A stretch of 64,000 nucleotides of DNA from the NCBI RefSeq assembly GCF_000344135.1, contig NZ_BAOP01000004.1, positions 1 through 64,000 of the forward strand, written 5' to 3'. The translations under genes and the position numbers were made by a program. This DNA comes from Gordonia malaquae NBRC 108250. Its GTDB lineage: Bacteria; Actinomycetota; Actinomycetes; Mycobacteriales; Mycobacteriaceae. The notes beneath the pieces were generated by a model. The model searched no databases. It worked only from the letters and a program-made list of their open reading frames with translations, and was not told the DNA's origin. Positions 29,001 to 37,751 of this stretch are shown piece by piece (positions within the stretch are counted from its first letter, which is position 1; each line of letters opens with the position of its first letter).

Positions 29001-31232
29001 TCAGATCAGCCGCTGCCCACCCCGGTACAGATGTCCACCCGCGTTCACCACGCTGCCGCCGACTGCGTCGTCCAGCGGCAGATTCCAGAGAGCGCCGTCC
29101 GACTCGGGACCGAACACGGTGATACCCTGCTCGCCGGACACCGCGATCCGTGTCCCGTCAGAACCGAGGGTGTCGTACAACGAAGCGATCACCCTCGACG
29201 CCCCCACTCCGGTCGCCAGGTCGTACCAGGCGAATCGTCGTGCGTCGTTCTCGTCGCCGCTCATGTTGTCGATGATCACTCCGCGTCCGGACGCCTTCGC
29301 GTGAGCACTGTAGGCCCCGTCGAGTTTGCGAGACCAGAGGACGTCTCCGCTGGCTGGGTCGATGACGCCGACCTGTTTGTCGAGGTTCGCCATCACGGGA
29401 AGTGCTGGAGCGGGCACAGTGAGGGCATTGCCCTGCGCCACGTAGAGCGGCCGCCAGTCCCCCGGAATCGCAGCGAGTCGCTTGCCGTCGTTGGTGTAGA
29501 AGTGGTCTCCCAGGACGAAGCCTGACGCATAGGGCGTCAGCTGGGGGTCCTCCGCGTACTTGTCGTCGGGCTTCGACACTCGGGTGAGTTCTCTGCCGTC
29601 GCTCACTCGAATGGCGATCGTCTCGGCTTTGAAGAATGCGTCGCCGTTCGATGCGGGCGCCACCGCGACCACGGAGCCGCCCAGGATCACGTTCTTCGTG
29701 GAGTCGCGCTCCCACACGGTGTCGCCGCGGTTGTTGACCACTGTGACCGTGTAGTCGTCGCCGGACCCGGTGGACATCACAACCGAGTCTCCGACCACCG
29801 CGTACGACGTCGACGACCCCAGTGCGGTCACCGAGCCGGTGACGGCGGCGCGAGCGAGATCAACGATCACGATGCGTCCGTGGTATCCGACACGACACGC
29901 CGCCCATGCTCCGGAGCCGTTGACGCCGCAGTCGGTTGGAGCGTCGTCGCCGGAGATCCGCGCGGTCCGGAGGAGCTTCGCCGTCGACGCGTCGACGATG
30001 TCGAGGGCGCCGTCCCGGCCGACGAGAACGGTGTCGCCGACGGCACCGACAACTCGTACCCCGTAGTTCTGGTCGATGCCCGGCGGCGCGTATCGCCAGG
30101 CGCCCGCGGTCGGTTCGGTCTCGAGCGACGCCAGAGGCGGCGTCACGTCAGGCAGGTCGAGTGCCCGTGCGCTGTCGGTCGGTTCCTGCACGTAGTCGCC
30201 TTGACTGGCCTTGAGACTGTCGGGGAGTGCAAACCATATCCCGCCTGCGACGACCACCAGTATGGCGACGACCGCCCCGACTATCACGGCGATGCGTCGG
30301 CCGGATCTCGGCCGGTGCTGCGGTCCGGCGATCATCGTCGGCGGAGCGTGGACAAACGACGGAGGCGATGGGACCGGCGGCAATGTCGGCGACGCGGCGG
30401 GCGGTGTCTGTGCCAGTGCGTGGTCGAGGGCCGCGGCAAATTCCGCGGAGGTGGCGAATCGCGCTGCCGGATTCTTTGCCGTCGCCCGCTGGAGCACTGC
30501 GTCGACGGCAGGCGCGAGGTCCGGCCGAGCGGTCCGGACGCTCGGAAGCGGATCGTTCAGTTGACTGCTGATCACCCGCGCGGCGCTCGACGCGGCGAAC
30601 GGTGCACGACCGGTGAGCAGAGCAAACGCGGTGCACGCGAGCGAGTACTGATCGCTGCGGCCGTCGACCTGCAGTCCTTGGAGTTGCTCAGGCGACGCGA
30701 AGTCGACCGTTCCCACTGCCGTACCCGTCGACGTCAGCCCGACATCTGCAGACTCCGACCGTGCGATCCCGAAATCGGTGAGCAGGACGTCGCCGTCAGT
30801 GCTGCGCAGTATGTTGGCCGGCTTCACGTCGCGGTGGACCAGTCCCCTCGCGTTCGCCCTGTCGAGCGCGTCGGCGACCGTCCTGGTCACGAGCCTCACC
30901 TGGTTCGCGGTGAACGGGCCGTGTGTTCGGAGGCGATCGGCGAGGTCTTCTCCGTCGACGAACGCCATCGCGATCCACAGCCGGCCGTCGTATTCGCCGC
31001 GGTCGTGGACGGGGACGATCGCCGGGTGCCGCAATGACGCCGCCAGTTCTGCTTCCCGCTCGAAACGCGCCCGGTAGTGGGGATCCGACGAGAACTGCGG
31101 AGCGAGCACTTTCAGCGCGTCGTGCCTGGGGAGTCGTGGGTGCGCCGCGAGGTAGACCTCACCCATCCCACCGGAGCCGAGCAACCGCTCGATCGCATAG
31201 CCCGCGAACTCACTGCCGACGTCCAGGTTCAC
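29001..31232 (-). CDS. Receptor-like Ser/Thr protein kinase with extracellular PQQ-like propeller
   Basis: The 743-residue protein is a PASTA-less mycobacterial-type kinase. The kinase domain covers about 12-272: glycine loop GSGGMGEV, Lys41 in DALKVLA, catalytic HRDVKPAN with Asp135, DFG at 153-155, and GTVDFASPEQ in the activation loop. A Pro-rich juxtamembrane linker follows, then one helix at about 313-335. The outside region of about 400 residues has repeated strand motifs (VGDTVLVGRDGALDIVD, RIVIVDL, GDVLWSRKL), which suggest a PQQ-type beta-propeller. The kinase therefore probably senses an envelope ligand. The GTG at 31232 is preferred because TACGGT lies 7 bases upstream. The lone transcription unit sits between hisD and an acetyltransferase, where I recall no such kinase in mycobacteria. 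Confidence 0.88.
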   Translation of the reverse strand: MNLDVGSEFAGYAIERLLGSGGMGEVYLAAHPRLPRHDALKVLAPQFSSDPHYRARFEREAELAASLRHPAIVPVHDRGEYDGRLWIAMAFVDGEDLADRLRTHGPFTANQVRLVTRTVADALDRANARGLVHRDVKPANILRSTDGDVLLTDFGIARSESADVGLTSTGTAVGTVDFASPEQLQGLQVDGRSDQYSLACTAFALLTGRAPFAASSAARVISSQLNDPLPSVRTARPDLAPAVDAVLQRATAKNPAARFATSAEFAAALDHALAQTPPAASPTLPPVPSPPSFVHAPPTMIAGPQHRPRSGRRIAVIVGAVVAILVVVAGGIWFALPDSLKASQGDYVQEPTDSARALDLPDVTPPLASLETEPTAGAWRYAPPGIDQNYGVRVVGAVGDTVLVGRDGALDIVDASTAKLLRTARISGDDAPTDCGVNGSGAWAACRVGYHGRIVIVDLARAAVTGSVTALGSSTSYAVVGDSVVMSTGSGDDYTVTVVNNRGDTVWERDSTKNVILGGSVVAVAPASNGDAFFKAETIAIRVSDGRELTRVSKPDDKYAEDPQLTPYASGFVLGDHFYTNDGKRLAAIPGDWRPLYVAQGNALTVPAPALPVMANLDKQVGVIDPASGDVLWSRKLDGAYSAHAKASGRGVIIDNMSGDENDARRFAWYDLATGVGASRVIASLYDTLGSDGTRIAVSGEQGITVFGPESDGALWNLPLDDAVGGSVVNAGGHLYRGGQRLI

Positions 31233-31239
31233 GCACGTC

Positions 31240-31245
31240 ACCGTA
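31240..31245 (-). promoter_or_regulatory. -10 box of the kinase gene, probably leaderless
   Basis: TACGGT on the minus strand lies 7 bases before the GTG at 31232. The longer in-frame start at 31250 would place the box inside the coding region. Confidence 0.45.
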
Positions 31246-31286
31246 CACAACCGATCCGGTCAGATCGGGCTCTGCGTCATTCACAC

Positions 31287-31335
31287 AACGTCGGCGACGA
31301 TTTCCTGTCCTGCTCCGGAATTCGTCGCCGACGTT
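31287..31335 (-). terminator. Long stem-loop after the acetyltransferase gene
   Basis: Two perfect 14-base arms (31287-31300 and 31322-31335) flank a 21-base loop and begin one base after the acetyltransferase stop. No T-run follows on the minus strand, so this would be a tail-less terminator or an mRNA-end stabiliser. It should isolate the nad unit from the kinase gene. Confidence 0.5.
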
Positions 31336-31336
31336 C

Positions 31337-31783
31337 TCAGCGGCGCATGGGGACGTGCGGAATGCCGTCCTCTATGAACTGCGGGCCGTCGGCGACATAG
31401 CCCCAGCGGGCGTACATCTGTTCCAGGTGCGCCTGAGCGTCCAGAACGCTCGGCCGGTCGCCGATGTCAGAGACGATCCGGTCGATGAGAAGCCTGACGA
31501 GGCCATTGCCTCGAAGTTCGTGGCGGGCGCACACCCGCCCGATGCGCAGGAGCGCGGTGCCGTCCGGGAGTTCGTCGGTCAGGAGCCTGGCCGTGGCGAT
31601 CGGCGCACCGTCCAGGTCCGTGCACCAGTACTGAACCGCCGAAGGCTCAAGGTCTCGACCGTCGAGTTCGGGGTAAGCGCACTCCTGCTCGACCACGAAC
31701 ACGTCGACGCGCAACTGCATCAACCCGTACAAGGTCACCGGATCGATGTCGGCCAGGGCTGCGGCGTGCACGGTCGGATTCAC
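31337..31783 (-). CDS. GNAT family N-acetyltransferase (ElaA-like)
   Basis: The 148-residue protein has the GNAT core: RVDVFVVEQECAYPELDGRD near the start, an acceptor-side strand PIATARLL, the acetyl-CoA loop in GRVCARHELRGNGLVRLLID, and the ending QMYARWGYVADGPQFIEDGIPH. This pattern matches the ElaA branch, whose substrate is not established. The GTG start overlaps a 34-codon reading frame that in turn overlaps nadC, so it appears to be the last gene of the nadA-nadC unit. A 14-base stem-loop follows its stop. Confidence 0.87.
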   Translation of the reverse strand: MNPTVHAAALADIDPVTLYGLMQLRVDVFVVEQECAYPELDGRDLEPSAVQYWCTDLDGAPIATARLLTDELPDGTALLRIGRVCARHELRGNGLVRLLIDRIVSDIGDRPSVLDAQAHLEQMYARWGYVADGPQFIEDGIPHVPMRR

Positions 31784-31884
31784 CGTTCCATGATGCCGCG
31801 AAACGGAATCGTCCCGTCAAGCGCCCGCCACTCGGTCGGGTCGAGAAGCCGGTCGCGGGTGGCGTGAATCAGTCGTCCGCTCAC
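31780..31884 (-). CDS. 34-residue coupled mini-ORF between nadC and the acetyltransferase
   Basis: A GTG-started frame fills the gap exactly. Its start overlaps the nadC stop in a GTGA junction, and its stop overlaps the acetyltransferase start in another GTGA. The peptide runs [14 protein letters not shown] and ends IPFRGIMER. It is too short for a domain and I do not recognise it. It may be a functional micropeptide, the remnant of a larger gene, or a frame kept only to carry ribosomes across the gap. The double overlap is the sole evidence. Confidence 0.45.
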   Translation of the reverse strand: MSGRLIHATRDRLLDPTEWRALDGTIPFRGIMER

Positions 31885-32768
31885 ATGTCCAGACCGAGGT
31901 CGAGGACGGTGACGGAATGGGTGAGCGCACCGACGGCGAGGTAGTCGACGCCGGTGGTCGCATAGTCACGGGCGACGTCGAGCGTGAGGCCTCCCGACGA
32001 CTCCAGTTTCGTGTCGGGGGCACGCTTGTCACGACGCTGGACTGCCATCTGGGTTGCCCACGGCTCGAAGTTGTCGAGCAGAACCAGCTGGGGTGAGAGG
32101 CCGAGGACCTCGTCGAACTGATCGAGCGAATCGACCTCGACTTCAACGGGCACGTCGGGTGCTGCGGCGCGAACCGCGTTCAGAGCGGCGGCGACCCCGC
32201 CTGCGGCGACGACGTGGTTGTCCTTGATGAGCGCGGCGTCACCGAGACCCATGCGGTGGTTGACTCCACCGCCGGCCCGGACCGCGTACTTCTGCAGCAC
32301 CCGCATGCCGGGCAGAGTCTTGCGCGAGTCACGGATCTTGGCACCGGTGCCCTCCACCGCATCGACCCATGCGGCTGTCGCCGTCGCGATGCCCGAGAGG
32401 TGACAGAGGATGTTCAGTGCGGTGCGTTCGGCTGTCAGCAGGGCACCTGTCGGCGCGGTGACGGCCAGCACCACGGCGCCGGGCTCCACCCGCGACCCGT
32501 CGACGATCTCCTCGGAGACCGTGTAGCGGTCCGCGCCGATCACCTCGTCGAACACCGCTCTGACCACCGGCAGCCCGGCGATCACACCGGACTGCCGAGA
32601 GACGATCCGCGCCTGCGCAACCGCATCGGCGGGCACCGTCGCGAGCGACGTGATGTCGGGCCCGTACCGGAGGTCCTCGATGAGAGCGGTCCGGATCAAC
32701 GCGAGAACATCGTCGTCGATCTCCAGGCTCAACTCGCCGTTGACGTCGGCGTCTCCGATGAACGTCAT
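31881..32768 (-). CDS. nadC: Nicotinate-nucleotide pyrophosphorylase (quinolinate phosphoribosyltransferase)
   Basis: NadC makes nicotinate mononucleotide from quinolinate and PRPP in de novo NAD synthesis. The 295-residue enzyme has [11 protein letters not shown] at the N-terminus, [40 protein letters not shown] with the substrate-binding Arg and Lys, and [10 protein letters not shown] near the end. The ATG overlaps the nadA stop (ATGA). In related genomes nadB sits between the two; here it does not. Confidence 0.96.
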   Translation of the reverse strand: MTFIGDADVNGELSLEIDDDVLALIRTALIEDLRYGPDITSLATVPADAVAQARIVSRQSGVIAGLPVVRAVFDEVIGADRYTVSEEIVDGSRVEPGAVVLAVTAPTGALLTAERTALNILCHLSGIATATAAWVDAVEGTGAKIRDSRKTLPGMRVLQKYAVRAGGGVNHRMGLGDAALIKDNHVVAAGGVAAALNAVRAAAPDVPVEVEVDSLDQFDEVLGLSPQLVLLDNFEPWATQMAVQRRDKRAPDTKLESSGGLTLDVARDYATTGVDYLAVGALTHSVTVLDLGLDM

Positions 32769-33820
32769 TCGCCGCCGCCCGGGTTGCCGATCTCGATCAT
32801 CCGCTGCACCGACGCGCGCGCACGCTCGGCGACATCGGGTGCGACGTGCACCTCGTCCTTACCCTCGCGCAGGCATCGGAGCAGAGCCGCCGGGGTGATC
32901 ATCTTCATGTACGGGCACGCCGCGCGTGAGTTGACCGCCTGGAAGTCGACCTCGGGAGCGGCCTTGCGCAACTGGTGCAGCATGCCCACCTCGGTCGCGA
33001 CGAGGACCTGCTTGGAGTGGGTCGCCCTGGCCGCGTCGATCATCCCGCCCGTCGACAGAATCTGCACGCGATCCGCCGGAACGGTCCCCTCGCCCGCAAG
33101 ATACAGAGCGGACGTCGCACAGCCGCATTCCGGGTGGATGAAGAGCTCGGCGTCGGGGTGCGAGTCGACCTGATCGGTCAGCTCGTCGCCGTTGATGCCG
33201 GCGTGAACGTGGCACTCGCCTGCCCAGATGTGAATGTTGTCGCGGCCGGTCTCACGCTTGACGTGCGCGCCGAGGAACTGGTCCGGGAGGAACAGGACCT
33301 CGCGGTCGGGGTCGATCGACGCGACGACGTCGACCGCGTTGGACGACGTGCAGCAGATGTCCGTCAGTCCTTTGACCTCCGCCGTCGTGTTCACGTAGGA
33401 GACGACGAGGGCGTCGGGATAGTCGGCCTTCCACGCACGGAGGTCGTCGGCGGTGATCGAGTCGGCGAGCGAGCATCCGGCTCGCTCGTCCGGGATGAGA
33501 ACCCGCTTCTCCGGGCTCAGGATCTTCGCGGTCTCGGCCATGAAGTGGACGCCGCAGAAGATGATCTCGTCGGCGTCGACCTCGGCCGCGATACGCGAGA
33601 GCGCGAGGGAGTCGCCGACGTGATCGGCGATGTCCTGGATCGCGGGCAGCTGGTAGTTGTGGGCCAGGATCGTCGCGTTGCGCGCCTTCGCTAGCCGCTT
33701 GATCTCGGCCGCCCAGGCGACGTCGGCCTCGACTCCCCCGTACGCGGCGGGGATCCCGTGGCGCGGGTCGGGCATGCCGAGGTCGGTCTCGGTACGTGTG
33801 ATCACGGTGTCTGTGGTCAT
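32765..33820 (-). CDS. nadA: Quinolinate synthase
   Basis: NadA condenses iminoaspartate with dihydroxyacetone phosphate to quinolinate using a [4Fe-4S] cluster. The 351-residue protein has [35 protein letters not shown] with the first cluster Cys, the [10 protein letters not shown] Cys pair, and AACPYMKM with the last. The ATG at 33820 gives the usual N-terminus; the frame further upstream has no family similarity. nadB, the source of iminoaspartate, is missing from the unit, so the substrate must come from a gene elsewhere. NrtR, divergent beyond the pseudogene, is the likely repressor. Confidence 0.95.
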   Translation of the reverse strand: MTTDTVITRTETDLGMPDPRHGIPAAYGGVEADVAWAAEIKRLAKARNATILAHNYQLPAIQDIADHVGDSLALSRIAAEVDADEIIFCGVHFMAETAKILSPEKRVLIPDERAGCSLADSITADDLRAWKADYPDALVVSYVNTTAEVKGLTDICCTSSNAVDVVASIDPDREVLFLPDQFLGAHVKRETGRDNIHIWAGECHVHAGINGDELTDQVDSHPDAELFIHPECGCATSALYLAGEGTVPADRVQILSTGGMIDAARATHSKQVLVATEVGMLHQLRKAAPEVDFQAVNSRAACPYMKMITPAALLRCLREGKDEVHVAPDVAERARASVQRMIEIGNPGGGE

Positions 33821-33957
33821 GGCGAGGAACACTCCATTCGCAGCGTCTCCGGCGACGGGCTGAGCCACCGGAGCAGGTTTCCGACTGATGGTCGATAACC
33901 CTGCGGCCATGGTAACACCCGTCACCTCGGGCGGCTCCGCACGACTATGAAGGCCGA

Positions 33958-34459
33958 GTGGAGAGGATCGTCGGCCCGGCACTCGAATGTTTCAAGGTTG
34001 CGGTCGGATCCTGGGCGTACCCCGAGCCGGGCGTTCTCGTGATCGGCGGCATACCGCTGTACGCGGATCGGGGTCGTCGGCGCACTGGCGGTCGCCGCGT
34101 ACGCGAACTTCTGCAGTCACCACTGGATACCCGATCTGCGCATCCCGATACTCATCATGTTCGCCGCCGTGACGTGGCGCATGCGGGTCTGGTTCACCGT
34201 GAGCGATCGCCACTACTGGATGCCGCTCCCGGTGTCGTTCGTCCTCATCGGCTTCTTCCTCTGGGTCGCCGAGAACGTCGCGACCTACTTCGGCGCGTGG
34301 GAGTATCCCGATCAGGAAGGCGTCTGGCGGATGGTCCATCTCGGCAAGTTCAGTTCGTGGATCCTGCTGGTCAGTCTGAGCTTCGTCCTGGTATCGGCGC
34401 TGATGAGGCATCGAACATCGCGTGACTCCTCGCTCATCGGGCCCACCGTCGCACACTAG
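33958..34459 (+). pseudogene. Decayed DUF817 membrane protein gene
   Basis: Two frames together give the C-terminal part of a DUF817 family protein. From 33958, one frame reads [20 protein letters not shown] and on to GGIPLYA. From about 34072, another frame reads VVGALAVAAYANFCSHHW, then MPLPVSFVLIGFFLWVAENV and WRMVHLGKFSSW, ending at the TAG of 34457-34459. The N-terminal half of the family is missing, a stretch of about 35 residues appears lost between the two parts, and the frame changes there. The 100-codon frame from 34157 is therefore a fragment, not a gene. The remnant lies between nadA and nrtR. Confidence 0.8.
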
Positions 34460-34462
34460 ACT
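34457..34462 (+). promoter_or_regulatory. -10 box of nrtR, probably leaderless
   Basis: TAGACT lies 6 bases before the nrtR ATG at 34469 and overlaps the last codon of the DUF817 remnant. No ribosome site is present in the short gap. Confidence 0.5.
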
Positions 34463-34468
34463 CGACGC

Positions 34469-35155
34469 ATGCCGAGCTCCGTGGACGTCGAGGTCCTCAC
34501 TGCCGTGTTCCAGGTCCGCGAATGTGGCGACCGCGGACACACGCTGCACGTGCTGCTGCATCGCGCGTCCGACGACTCCGACACGTGGCGACTTCCGGGG
34601 GGCCTCGTCGGGGACCGCGACACACTCCCGACGTCGGCCGGCCGTCACCTCGGCGAACAGGCCGATCTGACCCGGGTCGCACACCTCGAACAGTTGTCGG
34701 TGTTCTCCGACCCCGATCGTGTGCCCGCCAGGCGGACCATCGCGTCGACCTTCCTCGGACTCGTTCCCCGCGACATCCCGGCCGATCCGGCTACCGCCGC
34801 GGCGGCGTGGTTCGACGTCGATGATCTGCCGGAGTTGGCGGGCGATCACCGCGACATCGTCGACCTGGCTCGTCAGCGACTCGCCGGGAAGCTGTCGTAC
34901 ACCAACATCGCGTTCGCGCTCGCACCCGGAACGTTCTCGATGTCAGAGCTTTCCGAGATCTACGGGGCCGCCCTCGGCTACCCCGTCGACGCGACCAACC
35001 TGCTGCGGATTCTGTCCAGGCGCGGTGTTGTGGTCGCCACCGGCACTGTCGGCCGGACCGGTCGGACCGGCGGACGCCCACCCAGCCTGTACGCCTTCGC
35101 CGACTCCCGGCTGCGGGTGACCGACGAATTCGCCACCTTGCGTCCCCCACTCTGA
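34469..35155 (+). CDS. nrtR: NrtR-type Nudix-related transcriptional regulator of NAD synthesis
   Basis: The 228-residue protein joins an N-terminal Nudix-like domain (about 8-140) to a C-terminal winged helix (about 150-228, from [33 protein letters not shown] through the basic wing [16 protein letters not shown]). The Nudix box lacks the usual catalytic REUxEE glutamates (it reads GRHLGEQADL), as expected for NrtR, which senses ADP-ribose rather than hydrolysing it. NrtR proteins repress NAD genes, and this one lies divergent from nadA, close to the mycobacterial arrangement. Its last 213 bases overlap the tail of the opposing DUF2567 gene. Confidence 0.88.
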   Translation: MPSSVDVEVLTAVFQVRECGDRGHTLHVLLHRASDDSDTWRLPGGLVGDRDTLPTSAGRHLGEQADLTRVAHLEQLSVFSDPDRVPARRTIASTFLGLVPRDIPADPATAAAAWFDVDDLPELAGDHRDIVDLARQRLAGKLSYTNIAFALAPGTFSMSELSEIYGAALGYPVDATNLLRILSRRGVVVATGTVGRTGRTGGRPPSLYAFADSRLRVTDEFATLRPPL

Positions 35156-35719
35156 CCCGACGAGATCCCCCGGGCGCAGGGCCGGGTTCTTCGCCGTCAA
35201 CACGCAGATCAAATAGACGATCAGTGCGGTCGTCGGAGCGCAGATGAGCAGCAACCACGGCGGGGCCACGTCACTGTCGAACCACAACTTCGCTGTCAGG
35301 TGATACTCGCCGGGATTCACACGGTTGAGGTCGGGGCGCGTCGCCTCGGCGATCGACGTGCCGATGTTCATCGCCAACCCGGCCGACACCACGGACATGA
35401 CCGTGGTCAGGATCAGTCCTGGCACGCCGCGCATGTGCGGGAGGCCGAACCAGCTGGCGAGAGCGAGCACCGCACCCAGCCCGAACGACAGCAAGGCGAA
35501 CACCGCCACTCCTCCGAACAGGTTCGCCGATGCCCCCTGGGAGAACCGAGCGTCTCCACCGGGGAGCACGGTCACCGTGATCGGCGGGGCGAGCCACACC
35601 CACAACGCGCCGGCCGCCACCGAGAGCACGACGACCACCAGGACAAAGAGCACGGGTGTACGGCGGTTGATCGCATTCGGGTTCGCCGGCGCGGGGCGAG
35701 AGGGCACGGCGGTGGTCAT
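34943..35719 (-). CDS. DUF2567 membrane protein with long low-complexity tail
   Basis: The protein (258 residues) is a DUF2567 member, known downstream of bioB-bsaP in mycobacteria. It has four hydrophobic segments at about 18-40, 62-85, 95-115 and 155-175, with the conserved [15 protein letters not shown] stretch in the first outside loop. After GDLVGSEWG (about residue 190) the last 65 residues are Gly/Pro/Val-rich and lie antisense to the 3' third of nrtR. They are probably extra sequence left by loss of the normal stop. The ATG overlaps the bsaP stop (ATGA). Confidence 0.8.
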   Translation of the reverse strand: MTTAVPSRPAPANPNAINRRTPVLFVLVVVVLSVAAGALWVWLAPPITVTVLPGGDARFSQGASANLFGGVAVFALLSFGLGAVLALASWFGLPHMRGVPGLILTTVMSVVSAGLAMNIGTSIAEATRPDLNRVNPGEYHLTAKLWFDSDVAPPWLLLICAPTTALIVYLICVLTAKNPALRPGDLVGSEWGTQGGEFVGHPQPGVGEGVQAGWASAGPTGPADSAGGDHNTAPGQNPQQVGRVDGVAEGGPVDLGKL

Positions 35720-35946
35720 CGGCGTCCGAGCTCCACCGAGTCGACGGTGCCGTGACGCGAACACCGGGCGTCCCAACCGTCCGGACGCACCTGCACCACC
35801 ATCCGGCGGCCGCACTGACCACAGAACCGCGGCGGTTCGAGACCCATTCTGGCAGCTGCGGGCACGGCGTCGTCGGCCTGGAGTTCCAGTTCCACCCCGG
35901 TGAAGACACCGAATTTCAGCGGCTCTGCAAGCGGTGTCGGGACCAT
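35716..35946 (-). CDS. bsaP: Biotin synthase auxiliary protein BsaP
   Basis: The 76-residue protein matches the small cysteine protein beside bioB in mycobacteria (Rv1590), reported to be needed for biotin synthase activity. The conserved core is [13 protein letters not shown] followed by [10 protein letters not shown], giving Cys42, Cys45, Cys62 and His65 as probable metal or iron-sulfur ligands. It sits 60 bases after bioB and overlaps the DUF2567 start. The AAGGAGG site is 11 bases from the ATG, a little far but acceptable. I expect it to help BioB's sacrificial cluster chemistry. Confidence 0.85.
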   Translation of the reverse strand: MVPTPLAEPLKFGVFTGVELELQADDAVPAAARMGLEPPRFCGQCGRRMVVQVRPDGWDARCSRHGTVDSVELGRR

Positions 35947-36006
35947 CAGGCGTCTGCCTCCTTCTCGGGCGAATCACCCACGACGCTACACGCCGCGGAC
36001 GACACG

Positions 36007-37044
36007 TCAGATCGTGTCATTGAGGGCCTTGATCGGCATCGACAGATCGGCGAGAAGATCGAGGTCGTTCTCGGCGGGACGGCCGAGGGTCGTCAGGTAG
36101 TTTCCGACGATCACGGCATTGATGCCTCCGAGAATGCCCTGCTGCGCTCCGAGGTCGCCGAGGGTGATCTCTCGCCCGCCCGCGAAGCGCAGAATGGTGC
36201 GCGGCAGCGCCAGCCGGAAGGCGGCGACAGCGGCCAGCGCCTCCGAGGCGGGCAAGACGTCGAGGTCGCCGAAGGGAGTGCCCGGGCGGGGGTTCAGGAA
36301 GTTCAACGGCACTTCGTCCGGGTCGAGTGACGCGAGGTCGGAGGCGAACTCCGCGCGCTGCTCGAGCGTCTCCCCCATTCCGAGGATGCCGCCGCAGCAC
36401 ACCTCCATGCCGGCATCGCGGACCATCCGCAGCGTCCCCCACCGCTCCTCCCACGTGTGGGTGGTGACGACGTTCGGGAAGTGGCTGCGCGCCGTCTCCA
36501 GGTTGTGGTTGTAGCGGTGGACGCCCATCGCCGCCAGTTCGTCGACCTGCTCTTGGGTGAGCATGCCGAGGCTGCACGCGATCTGGATGTCAACTTCGTT
36601 GCGGATGGCTTCGATGCCTGCCGCGACCTGGCTGAGCAGTCGCTTGTCCGGACCGCGGACCGCGGCGACGATGCAGAACTCGGTTGCACCGGTCTTGGCG
36701 GTCTGCTTGGCGGCCTCGACCAGCGACGGGATGTCGATCCACGCACTGCGGACCGGTGAGGAGAACAGTCCGGACTGGCTGCAGAAGTGGCAGTCCTCCG
36801 GGCATCCGCCGGTCTTCAGCGAGATGATGCCCTCCACCTCGACCTCCGGGCCGCACCAGCGCATGCGCACGTCATGGGCCAATGCCAACAGTTCGGTGAG
36901 CCGGTCCTCCGGCAGTTGCAGGACACGCAGCACCTGGTCGCGGTCGAGCCCGACTCCTCGTTCCAGCACCTGCTCGCGGGCGATCGCGAGGATGTCGTCG
37001 GTGGCCGCTCCGGTCGGGTCGTTGCGCTGTTCGGTTGTCGTCAC
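36007..37044 (-). CDS. bioB: Biotin synthase
   Basis: BioB is a radical-SAM enzyme that inserts sulfur into dethiobiotin. The 345-residue protein has the radical-SAM cysteines Cys81, Cys85 and Cys88 in CPEDCHFC. It also has [34 protein letters not shown] and FLNPRPGTP, and the conserved Arg in [11 protein letters not shown] near the auxiliary cluster. The GTG at 37044 follows AGGAG by 7 bases and overlaps the bioD stop. The longer frame is a shadow of bioD. Confidence 0.96.
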   Translation of the reverse strand: MTTTEQRNDPTGAATDDILAIAREQVLERGVGLDRDQVLRVLQLPEDRLTELLALAHDVRMRWCGPEVEVEGIISLKTGGCPEDCHFCSQSGLFSSPVRSAWIDIPSLVEAAKQTAKTGATEFCIVAAVRGPDKRLLSQVAAGIEAIRNEVDIQIACSLGMLTQEQVDELAAMGVHRYNHNLETARSHFPNVVTTHTWEERWGTLRMVRDAGMEVCCGGILGMGETLEQRAEFASDLASLDPDEVPLNFLNPRPGTPFGDLDVLPASEALAAVAAFRLALPRTILRFAGGREITLGDLGAQQGILGGINAVIVGNYLTTLGRPAENDLDLLADLSMPIKALNDTI

Positions 37045-37751
37045 GGGTGTACTCCTGGCTGTGAGGTGGTCGGGCTGGTGATGGGGCTGCGCACCCAGGT
37101 CGGTGCGTTGATCTGAAAGGCCGCGGGGTCGAGTGATCCGGCGCCTGCGGGAAGGGTCGCGACGATCGGTACGCCGGTGAGACGTTGCAGGTCGTCGCGG
37201 TTGCATGTCATCGCGAGGTCCGGCTGCGGAGGCCATGCGCCGATGATCAAGCCGTCGACGCCGAGTCCCGCGCGCCGGATCTCCCGAACGGTGAGTTCGG
37301 TGTGATTGAGAGTTCCGAGACCCGAATCGGTGACCACGAGGATCTGCGCACCGAGGTCACGCGCGAGATCGAGAACAGTGAGGTCGGGCGCCAGCCGGAC
37401 GAGCACGCCCCCCGCGCCTTCGACGATCACGAGGTCGCACGTCTGCGCGAGATCAGAGACGGCCGAGCGGACATCGTCGAGCGTCACGTAGGCCAGACCA
37501 GCACGCCTCGCAGCGGTCTCCGGGGCGAGAGGCTCGGGGTAGCGAGCCGGTTCGCGCGTCGAGACGTCACCCGCGAGTGCGGTCACCACGGCGAGGTCCC
37601 CGGGCTCGCCTGGCGCGATCCCGGTCTGGGCCGGTTTGCAGACGCCGACGCACAGGCCGTTCGCCCGAGCCGATGCCGCAAGCGCCGCGACCGCGATCGT
37701 CTTGCCGACGTCCGTTCCGGTGCCGGTGACCACGACGATCCGGGCGGTCAT
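37041..37751 (-). CDS. bioD: Dethiobiotin synthetase
   Basis: BioD closes the ureido ring of diaminopelargonate with CO2 and ATP. The 236-residue P-loop enzyme begins with [13 protein letters not shown], with the loop Lys at 17, and continues with the substrate Lys in CKPAQTG, the EPLAPETAA segment and [11 protein letters not shown]. The ATG overlaps the bioF stop (ATGA). Confidence 0.95.
   Translation of the reverse strand: MTARIVVVTGTGTDVGKTIAVAALAASARANGLCVGVCKPAQTGIAPGEPGDLAVVTALAGDVSTREPARYPEPLAPETAARRAGLAYVTLDDVRSAVSDLAQTCDLVIVEGAGGVLVRLAPDLTVLDLARDLGAQILVVTDSGLGTLNHTELTVREIRRAGLGVDGLIIGAWPPQPDLAMTCNRDDLQRLTGVPIVATLPAGAGSLDPAAFQINAPTWVRSPITSPTTSQPGVHP

Noticed and set aside
33886-33915. 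Imperfect ATAACC / GGTAAC repeat before nadA as an NrtR operator
   Set aside because: Only partial arm symmetry, and I cannot recall the NrtR consensus for this group well enough to match it.
34157-34459. 100-codon frame as an intact membrane protein
   Set aside because: It is only the C-terminal part of DUF817; upstream DUF817 sequence continues in another frame, so it is a pseudogene fragment.
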